A stretch of 64,000 nt of DNA, taken from contig CACPPV010000001.1 of NCBI GenBank assembly GCA_902635895.1, positions 1 to 64,000 on the forward strand, in the 5' to 3' direction. Shown one piece after another: positions 18,739 to 28,220 of the stretch (positions are counted from its first letter, which is position 1; the number at the start of each line of letters is the position of its first letter). The notes under the pieces were generated by a model that saw only the letters and a program-made list of their open reading frames with translations, had not been told where the DNA came from and did not search any database. Source of the DNA: an uncultured Bacteroidota bacterium (GTDB taxonomy: Bacteria; Bacteroidota; Bacteroidia; Flavobacteriales; Flavobacteriaceae). The translations under genes were made by a program, and so were the position numbers.

Positions 18739-20313
18739 TTGCAAAATAAAACATTGAAAAAGAAATATTTTATTTTAAGTATTCTTTCTGGTCTTCTGTT
18801 TGGCCTTTCTTGGCCTACCTATGGATTTATTTTTTTAATTTTTATTTCTCTAGTCCCTTTACTTATTATTGAAGATGATCTGAGAAACAAATCTACTTTC
18901 AAAATTTTCAGCTACAGTTTCATTTCATTTTTTATGTGGAACTCAATAACGAGTTTTTGGCTACTAAATTCTACTGTTTTTGGTGGAATTTTTGCTATAG
19001 TTTTGTATTCTACATTAATGTCAATAGTGATTTTACTGTTTAGTAAAATCTCAAAAAAATTAAACTCAAAACTAGGATTCATCTTCCTTGTTACATCATG
19101 GATAGTTTTTGAAAAATTTAATCTAAGTTGGGAATTTTCTTGGCCATCTTTATTAATTGGTAATTCATTTTCTGATTCACATAAATTAATTCAATGGTAT
19201 GAATATACAGGAGTTTTGGGGGGAACATTATGGGTTCTAGTTGTAAATATTCTTTTCTTCAGAGCTTACAAAGCTTTTAAAAGAACCAACCAATACAACA
19301 TAAAATCAATTTCTTTAGGATTAATAACTATTGCAATCCCAATAATTATTTCTTTGTTCATTTATAAAAATTATGAAGGAACAGAAAATCAAGTTAATAT
19401 TTCTATTATTCAACCGAACATTGATCCTTACACCGAAAAATATGGAAGAACTAATCTTGAAATCTTGGATGAGTTTACTAATACAATAGAAAATAACAAT
19501 ATTGATAATTCTTTAATTATAACTCCTGAAACTTATTTTTCAGAAAGTCCAGGATATGAGTTAGATTCGTTTTTTGATACGTTGTTTTATCAAAAATTAG
19601 ATTCATTTTTAGATGATAGAAATTCCCAAATTATAAGTGGGATTCAATTTTACAAAATTTATAATTCACTTAAAACTAAAACCTCAACCTCCAATTTTAT
19701 TAGAAATAACACTTGGGTTGACGTATATAACAGTAGTTTTATTAATTCTGAAAAAAAACAAGTTTATCATAAATCAAAGTTGGTCGTTGGCGTTGAAAAC
19801 CTTCCTTATAAAAAAATTCTTGAGCCTATTTTAGGAAATATTCTTCTTGATTTTGGAGGAACCGTAATGACTAGAGCTACTCAACCCTACAGAACAGTTT
19901 ACGAATCAGAAAGTAATAATTACGTAGCACCAATAATATGTTATGAACTAATGTATGGTGAATTTGTTGGTGAATATGTTAGGAACGGCGCTGAGGCATT
20001 AGCAATATTAACTAATGAAGGTTGGTGGGGAGATTCTCAAGGCCATAAACAACTTCTTAGTTATTCAAAATTACGTTCTATTGAGTTTAGAAAAAGTATT
20101 ATTAGAAGTGCTAATACTGGAGTTTCTGCAATTATTAGCCAAAGAGGAGATATAGTTACATCAATTCCTTACAACAAAAAAGGAATTATTAATGATACAA
20201 TTAATTTATCAAAAAAAATTACGTTTTACGCTAAGTATGGAGATTATATTTTTAGGATTTCCCTTTTCTTTTTTCTCATAATTTCGCTGTTTTTTTTCGC
20301 AAAAAAGAAATAA
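18739..20313 (+). CDS. lnt: Apolipoprotein N-acyltransferase
   Basis: Lnt adds the third acyl chain to lipoproteins on the periplasmic face of the inner membrane. The 524-aa protein has an N-terminal set of membrane helices (about 1-210), a carbon-nitrogen hydrolase domain with the Glu-Lys-Cys triad in TPETYF, HKSKLVVG and APIICYELMYGEFV, and a final C-terminal helix. Translation must begin at a TTG (18739, or a second TTG five codons later), since no in-frame ATG occurs for about 60 codons. Confidence 0.93.
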   Translation: MQNKTLKKKYFILSILSGLLFGLSWPTYGFIFLIFISLVPLLIIEDDLRNKSTFKIFSYSFISFFMWNSITSFWLLNSTVFGGIFAIVLYSTLMSIVILLFSKISKKLNSKLGFIFLVTSWIVFEKFNLSWEFSWPSLLIGNSFSDSHKLIQWYEYTGVLGGTLWVLVVNILFFRAYKAFKRTNQYNIKSISLGLITIAIPIIISLFIYKNYEGTENQVNISIIQPNIDPYTEKYGRTNLEILDEFTNTIENNNIDNSLIITPETYFSESPGYELDSFFDTLFYQKLDSFLDDRNSQIISGIQFYKIYNSLKTKTSTSNFIRNNTWVDVYNSSFINSEKKQVYHKSKLVVGVENLPYKKILEPILGNILLDFGGTVMTRATQPYRTVYESESNNYVAPIICYELMYGEFVGEYVRNGAEALAILTNEGWWGDSQGHKQLLSYSKLRSIEFRKSIIRSANTGVSAIISQRGDIVTSIPYNKKGIINDTINLSKKITFYAKYGDYIFRISLFFFLIISLFFFAKKK

Positions 20314-20336
20314 ATATCAAATAATTTAATTAATTA

Positions 20337-20366
20337 TTGTCAGAGTCAGATAAAAAATTATTTTTG
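20337..20366 (+). promoter_or_regulatory. Bacteroidota promoter (-33 TTG, -7 TATTTTTG) for the DUF2795 gene
   Basis: TTG at 20337-20339, a 19-nt spacer, then TATTTTTG at 20359-20366. This is a near-ideal match to the TTG-N19-TANNTTTG promoter, 21 nt before the ATG. Confidence 0.6.
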
Positions 20367-20387
20367 CAAATATTTAATTGAAGAATT

Positions 20388-20612
20388 ATGTATTGGACAC
20401 TAGAATTAGCAACCTATTTAACTGATGCACCATGGCCTGCTAATAAAGATGAATTGATAGATTATTGTATAAGAACAGGTGCTCCACTTGAAGTTATTGA
20501 AAACTTACAAGAAATTGAAGAGGAAGAAGAAGAAACCTACGAATCAATTTTGGAGATTTGGCCAGATTATCCTACAGAAGAAGATTATCTTTGGAACGAA
20601 GACGAATATTAA
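20388..20612 (+). CDS. DUF2795 domain protein
   Basis: This 74-aa acidic protein contains the DUF2795 signature YLTDAPWPANKDELIDYCIRTGAPLEVIENLQEIEEEEEETYESI. Proteins like this are widespread in Bacteroidota, often beside secA or other housekeeping genes; the function is unknown. It has its own promoter and is followed by a terminator, so it forms a single-gene unit just upstream of secA. Confidence 0.85.
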   Translation: MYWTLELATYLTDAPWPANKDELIDYCIRTGAPLEVIENLQEIEEEEEETYESILEIWPDYPTEEDYLWNEDEY

Positions 20613-20628
20613 CTTCAAAAACTTTCAT

Positions 20629-20654
20629 AAAGTCTCATTTGAGGCTTTTTTTTT
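20629..20654 (+). terminator. Rho-independent terminator after the DUF2795 gene
   Basis: AAGTCTC-ATTT-GAGGCTT forms a 7-bp stem (one G-U) with a 4-nt loop, followed directly by a run of nine T. It separates the small gene from secA. Confidence 0.75.
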
Positions 20655-20657
20655 GCT

Positions 20658-20665
20658 TAAATTTG
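20658..20665 (+). promoter_or_regulatory. -7 promoter element (secA)
   Basis: TAAATTTG matches TANNTTTG, right after the terminator T-run and 17 nt before the secA ATG. A TTTG at 20638 lies 16 nt upstream within the terminator stem-loop. Confidence 0.45.
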
Positions 20666-20682
20666 ATAATATTATTTAAGTA

Positions 20683-23600
20683 ATGAGCTTTATAAATTCA
20701 ATTTTAAACGTCTTTGTTGGTAGTAAGTCAAAAAAAGATTTAAAAGAGGTCGAAGGAACTGTCAAAGAAATTTTAAATTTTGAAAAAGACTACACTAAAT
20801 TAAATCACGATGAGTTAAGAAAAAAAACAACCCATTTCAAAAATTTAATTGAGGAAACTCGAAAACCATTTAAAGAACAAATCGATTCATTAAATAAAAA
20901 GATTCAATACTCTGAAAACATTGACGAAAAAGATAATTTTTACAATGAAATTGATAAAATTTTAGAACTATCCAACGTAGAGGTAGAGAAAACTCTAAAT
21001 AGTATACTTCCCCAAGCATTTGCTGTAGTTAAAGAAACTGCCAAAAGATTTAAGGAAAATTCTAAAATTAAGGTAAAAGCCAATGAGTTTGATTTAAGAC
21101 TTTCATCTGAAAAGTCATACATAAAAATTGAAGGCGACTTTGTTACATGGTCTAACAGTTGGAATGCTGCAGGTAAAGAAGTAACGTGGGACATGGTTCA
21201 CTATGACGTTCAATTAATAGGTGGTATTGTTCTACACAAAGGAAAAATTGCAGAAATGCAAACAGGAGAGGGAAAAACATTAGTAGCAACGCTTCCAGTA
21301 TATCTAAATGCATTGACTGGAAATGGTGTTCATTTAGTTACAGTAAATGATTATTTAGCAAAAAGAGATAGTGCATGGATGGCACCAATATTTGAATTTC
21401 ATGGTCTTAGTGTAGACTGTATCGACCACCACTCACCTAACTCAGAAGAAAGAAGAAAAGCCTACAATGCCGATATCACTTATGGAACAAATAATGAATT
21501 TGGTTTCGATTACTTACGAGACAATATGGCTCATTCAAATAAAGATCTAGTTCAAAGAAAACACGCCTACTCTATTGTTGACGAAGTTGATTCTGTTTTA
21601 ATTGATGATGCAAGGACTCCATTAATTATTTCAGGTCCAGTTCCAAAGGGAGATGTTCACGAGTTTAATGAATTAAAACCAAGAATTTTTGACATTGTAA
21701 AAAAGCAAAAAGAACTTCTAACACAGGTTTTATCGAAAGCAAAAAAATTAATTAGTGAAGGTAACAGTGAAGAAGGTGGGTTTTATTTACTTCAGGTTTA
21801 CAGGGGGCTTCCCAAAAGCACTGCACTAATAAAATATTTAAGTCAAGAGGGGATTAAACAACTCTTACAAAAAACTGAAAACTTTTACATGCAGGACAAC
21901 AATAGAGAAATGCCTAAAGTTGATGTTGATTTATATTTTGTGATTGATGAAAAAAATAATCAAATAGAACTTACTGATAAAGGAATTGATACAATATCTA
22001 ATAAAAATGAAGACCCCAATTTTTTTGTTTTACCTAATTTATCAATTGAACTATCAGAAATTGAAAATAAGAACTTAGAGTTAAGTAAAGAAGTTGAAGA
22101 AAAAGAAAAAATTTATAATGATTTTTCAACAAAAAGTGAAAGAATTCACACATTGAACCAATTATTAAAAGCTTACACATTATTTGAAAAAAATACAGAA
22201 TATGTTGTGATGGACAATAAAGTTAAAATTGTTGACGAACAAACTGGAAGAATAATGGATGGTAGAAGATATTCAGACGGTTTACATCAAGCAATTGAAG
22301 CAAAGGAAAATGTAAAAATTGAAGATGCTACACAAACTTTTGCGTCGATAACACTTCAAAATTATTTTCGAATGTATAGTAAGTTGTCGGGTATGACAGG
22401 TACTGCTATTACAGAAGCTGGAGAGTTTTGGGATATTTACAAACTTGATGTTGTTGAAATTCCAACAAATAAACCAATAGCAAGAAAAGATCAAAATGAT
22501 TTGATTTACAAAACTAAAAGAGAAAAATACAATGCTGTAATAAATGATGTTACTGGAATTTCTGAAGCTGGAAGACCTGTTTTAATCGGAACAACCTCTG
22601 TTGAAATTTCAGAGCTATTGGCTAGAATGCTTACTATAAGAAAAATTAAGCACAATGTACTGAACGCTAAGCTCCATAAAAAAGAAGCTGATATTGTTTC
22701 TGAAGCTGGAAATGCTGGTATTGTAACTATAGCTACAAATATGGCAGGTAGAGGAACCGATATTAAAATTTCAGAACAAATAAAATCTGATGGTGGATTA
22801 GCAATTATTGGTACAGAAAGACATGATTCTAGAAGAGTTGATAGACAGCTTCGCGGTAGAGCTGGAAGACAAGGAGATCCTGGAAGTTCACAATTTTATG
22901 TTTCATTGGAAGATAATTTGATGAGACTCTTTGGATCAGACAGAGTTGCAAAGATGATGGATAGAATGGGTCTTGAAGAAGGTGAGGTCATACAACATTC
23001 AATGATGACAAAAACAATTGAAAGAGCTCAGAAAAAAGTAGAAGAAAATAATTTTGGAATAAGAAAACGTTTACTTGAATACGACGATGTAATGAATGTT
23101 CAAAGGGAAATTATTTATAAAAGAAGAAGGCATTGTTTACAGGGCGAAAGGTTAAAGGTTGATATTGCTACTATGATATACGATACTTGTGAAATAATTG
23201 TATCAAACAGTAAAATGTCTAATAACTTTAAAGATTTTGAATTTGAACTTGCCAAAATTTTCTCAATAGAATCAGATTTTAGCGAAGATGATTTTAAATC
23301 TTTTGATGCTGAAGAAATTTTTTCAAAAACTTATAGTAAAGCATACGATCATTATAATTCAAAGATGATTTCAAGTGCAGAAAAAGTTTTTCCAGTCATT
23401 AAAAACGTTTATGAAAATCCTTCAAATAATTTCCAAAGAATCGTAGTCCCTTTTACTGATGGCAAAAAAACTTTAAATGTTGTCTCAAATCTAGAAGATG
23501 GATACAACTCAAAAGGAAAAACTTTAGTAAATGACTTTGAAAAAAATATATCTTTAGCCATTATTGATGAAGCATGGAAAGTGCATTTAAGAAAAATGGA

Positions 23601-24045
23601 TGAACTAAAGCAATCCGTTCAATTAGCCGTACATGAACAAAAAGATCCGTTAGTTATTTACAAAGAAGAAGCTTACAAGCTCTTTGGATCAATGATTGAA
23701 AAGGTTAATAAAGACATTATTTTATTTTTGTTTAATGGAGCTCTGCCAAGTAAAGACCCTACAAACATAAGAGAAGAAAGAAGAGTTAGAAGACAACAAA
23801 AATTCAATACATCTAAAGAGGAAGTTCTCAATAGTGATGAAATTGCTTCAAGAAATAGAAAAGCAGGAGAAAATGCATCTCAATCAAATAATTACGTAGA
23901 AACCGTTGTTAGAGAAGCTAAAAAAATTGGCAGAAATGAAAAAGTTACTATCAAAAATGTTTCAAGTGGGGAAACAAAAAAAATGAAGTTTAAATTGGCA
24001 GAAAACTTAATAAAGAAAGGCGAATGGGTAATTTTTAATGATTAA
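20683..24045 (+). CDS. secA: Preprotein translocase ATPase SecA
   Basis: SecA drives unfolded preproteins through SecYEG. The 1120-aa protein is longer than E. coli SecA (901 aa). It has Walker A MQTGEGKT, VNDYLAKRDSAWM, TYGTNNEFGFDYLRDNM, the Walker B region VDEVDSVLIDDARTPLIISG and GRGTDI/RQLRGRAGRQGDPGSS. The extra length lies mainly in the preprotein-crosslinking region (about residues 330-510), including a predicted coiled coil. The C-terminus ends KKGEWVIFND and lacks the zinc-binding CxC...CH tail. The downstream glycosyltransferase starts 5 bp after its stop. Confidence 0.96.
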   Translation: MSFINSILNVFVGSKSKKDLKEVEGTVKEILNFEKDYTKLNHDELRKKTTHFKNLIEETRKPFKEQIDSLNKKIQYSENIDEKDNFYNEIDKILELSNVEVEKTLNSILPQAFAVVKETAKRFKENSKIKVKANEFDLRLSSEKSYIKIEGDFVTWSNSWNAAGKEVTWDMVHYDVQLIGGIVLHKGKIAEMQTGEGKTLVATLPVYLNALTGNGVHLVTVNDYLAKRDSAWMAPIFEFHGLSVDCIDHHSPNSEERRKAYNADITYGTNNEFGFDYLRDNMAHSNKDLVQRKHAYSIVDEVDSVLIDDARTPLIISGPVPKGDVHEFNELKPRIFDIVKKQKELLTQVLSKAKKLISEGNSEEGGFYLLQVYRGLPKSTALIKYLSQEGIKQLLQKTENFYMQDNNREMPKVDVDLYFVIDEKNNQIELTDKGIDTISNKNEDPNFFVLPNLSIELSEIENKNLELSKEVEEKEKIYNDFSTKSERIHTLNQLLKAYTLFEKNTEYVVMDNKVKIVDEQTGRIMDGRRYSDGLHQAIEAKENVKIEDATQTFASITLQNYFRMYSKLSGMTGTAITEAGEFWDIYKLDVVEIPTNKPIARKDQNDLIYKTKREKYNAVINDVTGISEAGRPVLIGTTSVEISELLARMLTIRKIKHNVLNAKLHKKEADIVSEAGNAGIVTIATNMAGRGTDIKISEQIKSDGGLAIIGTERHDSRRVDRQLRGRAGRQGDPGSSQFYVSLEDNLMRLFGSDRVAKMMDRMGLEEGEVIQHSMMTKTIERAQKKVEENNFGIRKRLLEYDDVMNVQREIIYKRRRHCLQGERLKVDIATMIYDTCEIIVSNSKMSNNFKDFEFELAKIFSIESDFSEDDFKSFDAEEIFSKTYSKAYDHYNSKMISSAEKVFPVIKNVYENPSNNFQRIVVPFTDGKKTLNVVSNLEDGYNSKGKTLVNDFEKNISLAIIDEAWKVHLRKMDELKQSVQLAVHEQKDPLVIYKEEAYKLFGSMIEKVNKDIILFLFNGALPSKDPTNIREERRVRRQQKFNTSKEEVLNSDEIASRNRKAGENASQSNNYVETVVREAKKIGRNEKVTIKNVSSGETKKMKFKLAENLIKKGEWVIFND

Positions 24046-24050
24046 AAATC

Positions 24051-25154
24051 ATGAACATTATTCTAATTGGACCACATTACCCCTATAGAGGTGGAATTTC
24101 TGATACTAATCAAGAATTAAGTAAATGTTTAGTTAGAAAAGGACACAAAGTTGAATTAATCAATTTTAAATTACTTTATCCAAAAGTACTATTTCCTGGA
24201 AAAACTCAATATGAAAAAAATATAAAGTCTGATGAGTCTTTAAAATTATTAAGCTCCATTAATCCTTTGAGTTGGCTTTCAACGATAAATTACATAAGAA
24301 AGCAAAAACCAGATTTAATAATTACTACCTATTGGACTGGGTTTTTATCTCCCTGTTATTTTACACTGAATTCAATATTAAGTAGTAAAATAAAAAAAAT
24401 AGGAATTATTCATAATTCCGTTTCTCATGAGAAAAAAATATTTGAAAAAATTTTTCTTAAAATATATTTATACAGCTTAGATAAATTTTTCACACTTTCT
24501 AGAAATGTATTCAAGGAAATTAAGAACACTTTTAAAGTAGATGGACTTAATTTATTTCATCCTTTACCTTTAAAATTTGGTGATAAAGTCTCAAGAAATG
24601 AAGCTTTAAAAAAATTAAATTTAGATTCAAATAAGAAATATATTCTATTCTTTGGATTAATTCGTGATTACAAGGGTGTTGACATGCTAATTAAAGCAAT
24701 GCCAGCTCTTATTAAAAAAAACCCTACTTTAAATTTATTGATTGTTGGAGAGAATTATGTATCAATTGATAAATACTTGAATCTTATAAATGATCTTAAC
24801 TTATCCAATCATATAATTTTAATAAATAAGTTTATTCAAACTGAAATGGTCAAATATTGGTTTAGTATTCCAGAATATGTGATTTTACCATATAAATCTG
24901 CTTCACAAAGCGGAATAATTCCTTTGGCAACTCATTTTGATTTACCTGTGATTTGTTCTAACATTAATGGATTAAAAGAAAGTGTAAATGATGGAGTTAC
25001 AGGATTTTTATTTAATAGGAATGAAAAAAATATTTTTGAAAAAATTCATTATGGATTAAATTTTGATAGATCTATATTAATAAAAAACATTACCAACAAA
25101 AAAAGTAAATTACGTTGGGACAACTTTGTCGAAAAACTTTTAAATAATATTTAA
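24051..25154 (+). CDS. Glycosyltransferase, GT4-like (GT-B fold)
   Basis: This 367-aa protein begins MNIILIGPHYPYRGGISDTNQELSKCL, the donor-independent N-domain of GT-B enzymes. The C-terminal domain has YILFFGLIRDYKGVDMLIKAMP and LPVICSNINGLKESVNDGVTGFLF. The usual nucleotide-sugar EGFGLxxxE region reads YKSASQSGIIPLA, a variant I know from Bacteroidota members. It likely transfers a sugar to a surface glycan or lipid; donor and acceptor are unknown. It sits between secA and msrA with gaps of 5 and 3 bp. Confidence 0.85.
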   Translation: MNIILIGPHYPYRGGISDTNQELSKCLVRKGHKVELINFKLLYPKVLFPGKTQYEKNIKSDESLKLLSSINPLSWLSTINYIRKQKPDLIITTYWTGFLSPCYFTLNSILSSKIKKIGIIHNSVSHEKKIFEKIFLKIYLYSLDKFFTLSRNVFKEIKNTFKVDGLNLFHPLPLKFGDKVSRNEALKKLNLDSNKKYILFFGLIRDYKGVDMLIKAMPALIKKNPTLNLLIVGENYVSIDKYLNLINDLNLSNHIILINKFIQTEMVKYWFSIPEYVILPYKSASQSGIIPLATHFDLPVICSNINGLKESVNDGVTGFLFNRNEKNIFEKIHYGLNFDRSILIKNITNKKSKLRWDNFVEKLLNNI

Positions 25155-25157
25155 TAT

Positions 25158-25754
25158 ATGAATAAGTATTTTTTAATTTTAATTAGTCTAATATCATTTA
25201 ATTTATCAAGCCAAGAAATAGATCAAAAATATAAATCAGCATATTTTGGATCTGGATGTTTTTGGTGTGTTGAAAGTATTTATGAAAATTTAAAAGGTGT
25301 AAAAGAAGTTATTTCAGGTTACTCCGGGGGTAAAACAGTAAACCCTTCTTATAAAGAGGTCATTTCTGGAAAAACAGGTCATGCTGAAGTTGTTAAAGTT
25401 ATATACGACCCCAATATTGTTTCATTTGAAGTATTAGTTGATGTCTTTTTTGGGTCTCATGATCCCAGTACACTAAATAGACAAGGACCTGACCGAGGAA
25501 CTCAGTATAGATCAATTGCTTTTTATGAAAATTTTGGTGAAAAGAAAATAATAGAGAATTCAATTAAAACTTTATTGGATAATAAAACATTTTTTAAGGT
25601 AACCACTGAAATTAAAAAATTTAATAAATTTTACGAAGCTGAAGATTATCATCAAGATTACAAAAAGAAAAATCCTTACAACCCATACATTATGAAAGTT
25701 TCTGCCCCAAGAATAAATAAATTTAAAATGGATTTTTCTGAACTAGTTAAATGA
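25158..25754 (+). CDS. msrA: Peptide-methionine (S)-S-oxide reductase MsrA, exported
   Basis: MsrA reduces methionine-S-sulfoxide in oxidised proteins. The 198-aa protein has an N-terminal signal peptide (MNKYFLILISLISFNLSSQ), so this form works in the periplasm. The active site is GSGCFWCVESIYENLKGV, followed by GYSGGKTVNPSYKEVISGKTGHAEVVKV and DYHQDYKKKNPYNPY. These are the only two cysteines: there is no C-terminal resolving Cys, so recycling must use the second Cys of GCFWC or an external thiol. It is the last gene of the secA operon. Confidence 0.94.
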   Translation: MNKYFLILISLISFNLSSQEIDQKYKSAYFGSGCFWCVESIYENLKGVKEVISGYSGGKTVNPSYKEVISGKTGHAEVVKVIYDPNIVSFEVLVDVFFGSHDPSTLNRQGPDRGTQYRSIAFYENFGEKKIIENSIKTLLDNKTFFKVTTEIKKFNKFYEAEDYHQDYKKKNPYNPYIMKVSAPRINKFKMDFSELVK

Positions 25755-25755
25755 T

Positions 25756-27663
25756 TTAATTCAATTTCTTTTCGATAATTCGATTCATATAGTCTTGCAT
25801 AAATGCCTTTAAATACTTTTCTTCATTTGAAAAATTGATATTAGAATTTTCTTTTAAGTTATTACTTAACCACTGATCTTCTTTATCATAGATACCAATT
25901 ACAGAATCTCCATCAAAAACTAAAATGTACTTTTCAGTAATAAAATGATAAACTGTTCCAGAAAAGTGAATTGAAAATGGTTTTCCGGAATTAGAGAAAA
26001 GACTTCTACCCCAACTATTAATTGGCTTATCATAACCAACTAAATCTACAATTGATGGGAAAATATCCATTTGATGCGTTAATTCATCATTAACTCCTTT
26101 AAATGAACCGTTTGGGTGATAAAATAAAATAGGAATAGCAAATCTATTGATTGGACTAGAATAAAAAGGATACCAAAATTGATTGGTGTGATCTGCAGTA
26201 ATTATAAAAAGTGTGTTTTCAAACCAGGGTTCATTTTTAGCAGAATCGAAAAATAATTTTAAAGCATTGTCAGAATATCCTATAACCTGATGCATTTGAA
26301 CATCACCCATAGGAAATACTCCTTTGTATTCTTCAGGAACATAAAATGGTTCATGAGATGAAAGACTAAAAAAAGTAGAGAAAAAAGGTTCTTTAAGTTT
26401 ATCAGTTTCATTTTTTACATAATTAAGAAATGGTTCATCCCAAATCCCCCAATAGCCATCGTAAAGAGAATTATCGTTGAATTCATTTTTTCCATAATAA
26501 TTATCGAAACCTAGAATATTTGATAGCCCCAAAAAACCCATTGATCCGTTTGGAGCACCGTGAAAAAAAGATGTTGAATAACCCTTGTCCTTGAACACAG
26601 AAACTAATGATTGAATTTCCTGATTTGAGTATGGTGATGAAGTAAAAGGAACTTTAAAAGATGGCACACTAGCTAATATTGAAGGTAATGCTTCAATAGA
26701 TTGTCTTCCATTGGCAAAAGCATTTGTAAAAATCAAACTATGATTAGATAAAGAATCTAAAAAAGGAGTATAGCTAACGTAGTTTTCAATTTTTCTACTT
26801 TTATTAAAGGCACCTATATATTCTCTACCAAAACTTTCCATAACTAAAATCATAACGTTCGGTTTCGAATAAATTGAATCATTAACTTTTCTTACGGGGT
26901 TTAGTAATTTATCAACTTCTGACTCCTTCATAAAGTATTTTTTATTGAAATGATTTTTGTTAAAAGTTCTAATGAAACAAAAAGGAGAGTTGAGAACAAA
27001 ATCAGCATGAATACCCTTTTTCACAAATCTGTGTGCATCAACCATATTTATAGGTCTTGTTGCGTTTCCTAAGCCTCCTCTCATTCCAACTACACATAAA
27101 AATATTATCATAAAAGAAGTTATGGTAGAAAAAGAAATAAACCTAAAACTATATTTTGGAGTATATTTTTTTAAATTAATTTTTCTGTAAAGAGTAATCC
27201 ACAAAAAAACCATAATAAAAAAGAAAATAAAAACGTGCCAATAATTGTAAATAAAAGATCCAGCTAGTGACATTTTATTGGTTTCATTTTCTAAAATATC
27301 AAATACCCTAGTTGTTAATCTGCTTTGAGAAAATCTGTAATATATAAAATCAAAAAAATTAGTAGAGTATGTTATGAGGTTTGTAGTGAAATACAAAATC
27401 ATCATTTTTTTTTGAAAACTTTCTGAAGAATAATTCTTAAAAGGAATTAATGAAATTAATATAAATAATACGTTACTGTAAAGAATAGCTGAAGTATCAA
27501 AAGTGAGTCCTATATAACACAAATAAAAGAACTCTTCAACACTCTCAATAATTATCATATTGCTGTTATAGAAATAAAATAAAACTCTAGCAAAAAAATA
27601 GAAAATATAAGCTATTAATATTCTTAGAAACAAAACTCTATAAACGTCTAGCCTACTAATCAT
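25756..27663 (-). CDS. LtaS/MdoB-like sulfatase-family phosphoglycerol or phosphoethanolamine transferase
   Basis: This 635-aa inner-membrane protein has about five N-terminal helices (1-210) and a periplasmic alkaline-phosphatase-fold domain (VMILVMESFGREYIGAF, FTNAFANGRQSIEALPSILAS, FIITADHTNQFWYP). The nucleophile position appears to be Ser in GRQSIEALP, where staphylococcal LtaS has Thr. Family members transfer phosphoglycerol or phosphoethanolamine to glycans or lipids. In a Gram-negative it probably decorates an envelope glycan. It overlaps the PAP2 gene by 8 nt at the end of a five-gene operon. Confidence 0.87.
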   Translation of the reverse strand: MISRLDVYRVLFLRILIAYIFYFFARVLFYFYNSNMIIIESVEEFFYLCYIGLTFDTSAILYSNVLFILISLIPFKNYSSESFQKKMMILYFTTNLITYSTNFFDFIYYRFSQSRLTTRVFDILENETNKMSLAGSFIYNYWHVFIFFFIMVFLWITLYRKINLKKYTPKYSFRFISFSTITSFMIIFLCVVGMRGGLGNATRPINMVDAHRFVKKGIHADFVLNSPFCFIRTFNKNHFNKKYFMKESEVDKLLNPVRKVNDSIYSKPNVMILVMESFGREYIGAFNKSRKIENYVSYTPFLDSLSNHSLIFTNAFANGRQSIEALPSILASVPSFKVPFTSSPYSNQEIQSLVSVFKDKGYSTSFFHGAPNGSMGFLGLSNILGFDNYYGKNEFNDNSLYDGYWGIWDEPFLNYVKNETDKLKEPFFSTFFSLSSHEPFYVPEEYKGVFPMGDVQMHQVIGYSDNALKLFFDSAKNEPWFENTLFIITADHTNQFWYPFYSSPINRFAIPILFYHPNGSFKGVNDELTHQMDIFPSIVDLVGYDKPINSWGRSLFSNSGKPFSIHFSGTVYHFITEKYILVFDGDSVIGIYDKEDQWLSNNLKENSNINFSNEEKYLKAFMQDYMNRIIEKKLN

Positions 27664-28213
27664 TTATAATAATTTTTTGGGAGAAATAATAAAATAAATA
27701 ACCTGAAATTATTCCAAAAAAAGCACCTAAAACAATATCAGACGGAAAATGAACTCCAACATAAATTCTACTGTAAGAAACTACAAAAGCCCATATAAAA
27801 AGAAGTTTGAATAGATTTGATTTATTTTTAAATATTAAATAAAAAAAAGTCGCTAAAGCAAACGTGTTAGAAGCGTGAGCTGAAAAGAACCCATACAAAC
27901 CTCCACAACTCGACTTAACTATTCTAATTGTATCTTTAATGGATAAATCATGGCATGGTCTTAAACGCTGAAAAGTATCTTTAAATAGACCACTAATCTG
28001 ATCAGTAAAGAGTATTAATAAAAAAATTATAAAAAGATATTTGTATACAGACCCTTTAGAAAAATTTTTTATTAAACAATAAATCAGAAAAATATAAAGA
28101 GGAATAAAAGTTTTTTTATCTGTAATAATTAACCATAAAAAATCAAATGATTTATTTCCAAGAGAATTCAAAAAAACAAACAAAGATTTATCTAAGTCAA
28201 CTAATACCTCCAA
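27656..28213 (-). CDS. PAP2-family membrane phosphatase
   Basis: This 185-aa integral membrane phosphatase carries the three PAP2 motifs: KDTFQRLRP, FSAHASN (usually PSGH) and SRIYVGVHFPSDIVLGA. Members dephosphorylate undecaprenyl pyrophosphate, phosphatidate or lipid A. Translation begins at TTG (28213); an in-frame stop lies just upstream and no ATG is available. Tight linkage to an LtaS-like transferase suggests it processes the lipid leaving group or donor of that reaction, which is inference. Confidence 0.88.
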   Translation of the reverse strand: MEVLVDLDKSLFVFLNSLGNKSFDFLWLIITDKKTFIPLYIFLIYCLIKNFSKGSVYKYLFIIFLLILFTDQISGLFKDTFQRLRPCHDLSIKDTIRIVKSSCGGLYGFFSAHASNTFALATFFYLIFKNKSNLFKLLFIWAFVVSYSRIYVGVHFPSDIVLGAFFGIISGYLFYYFSQKIIIND

Positions 28214-28220
28214 ATCAAAA

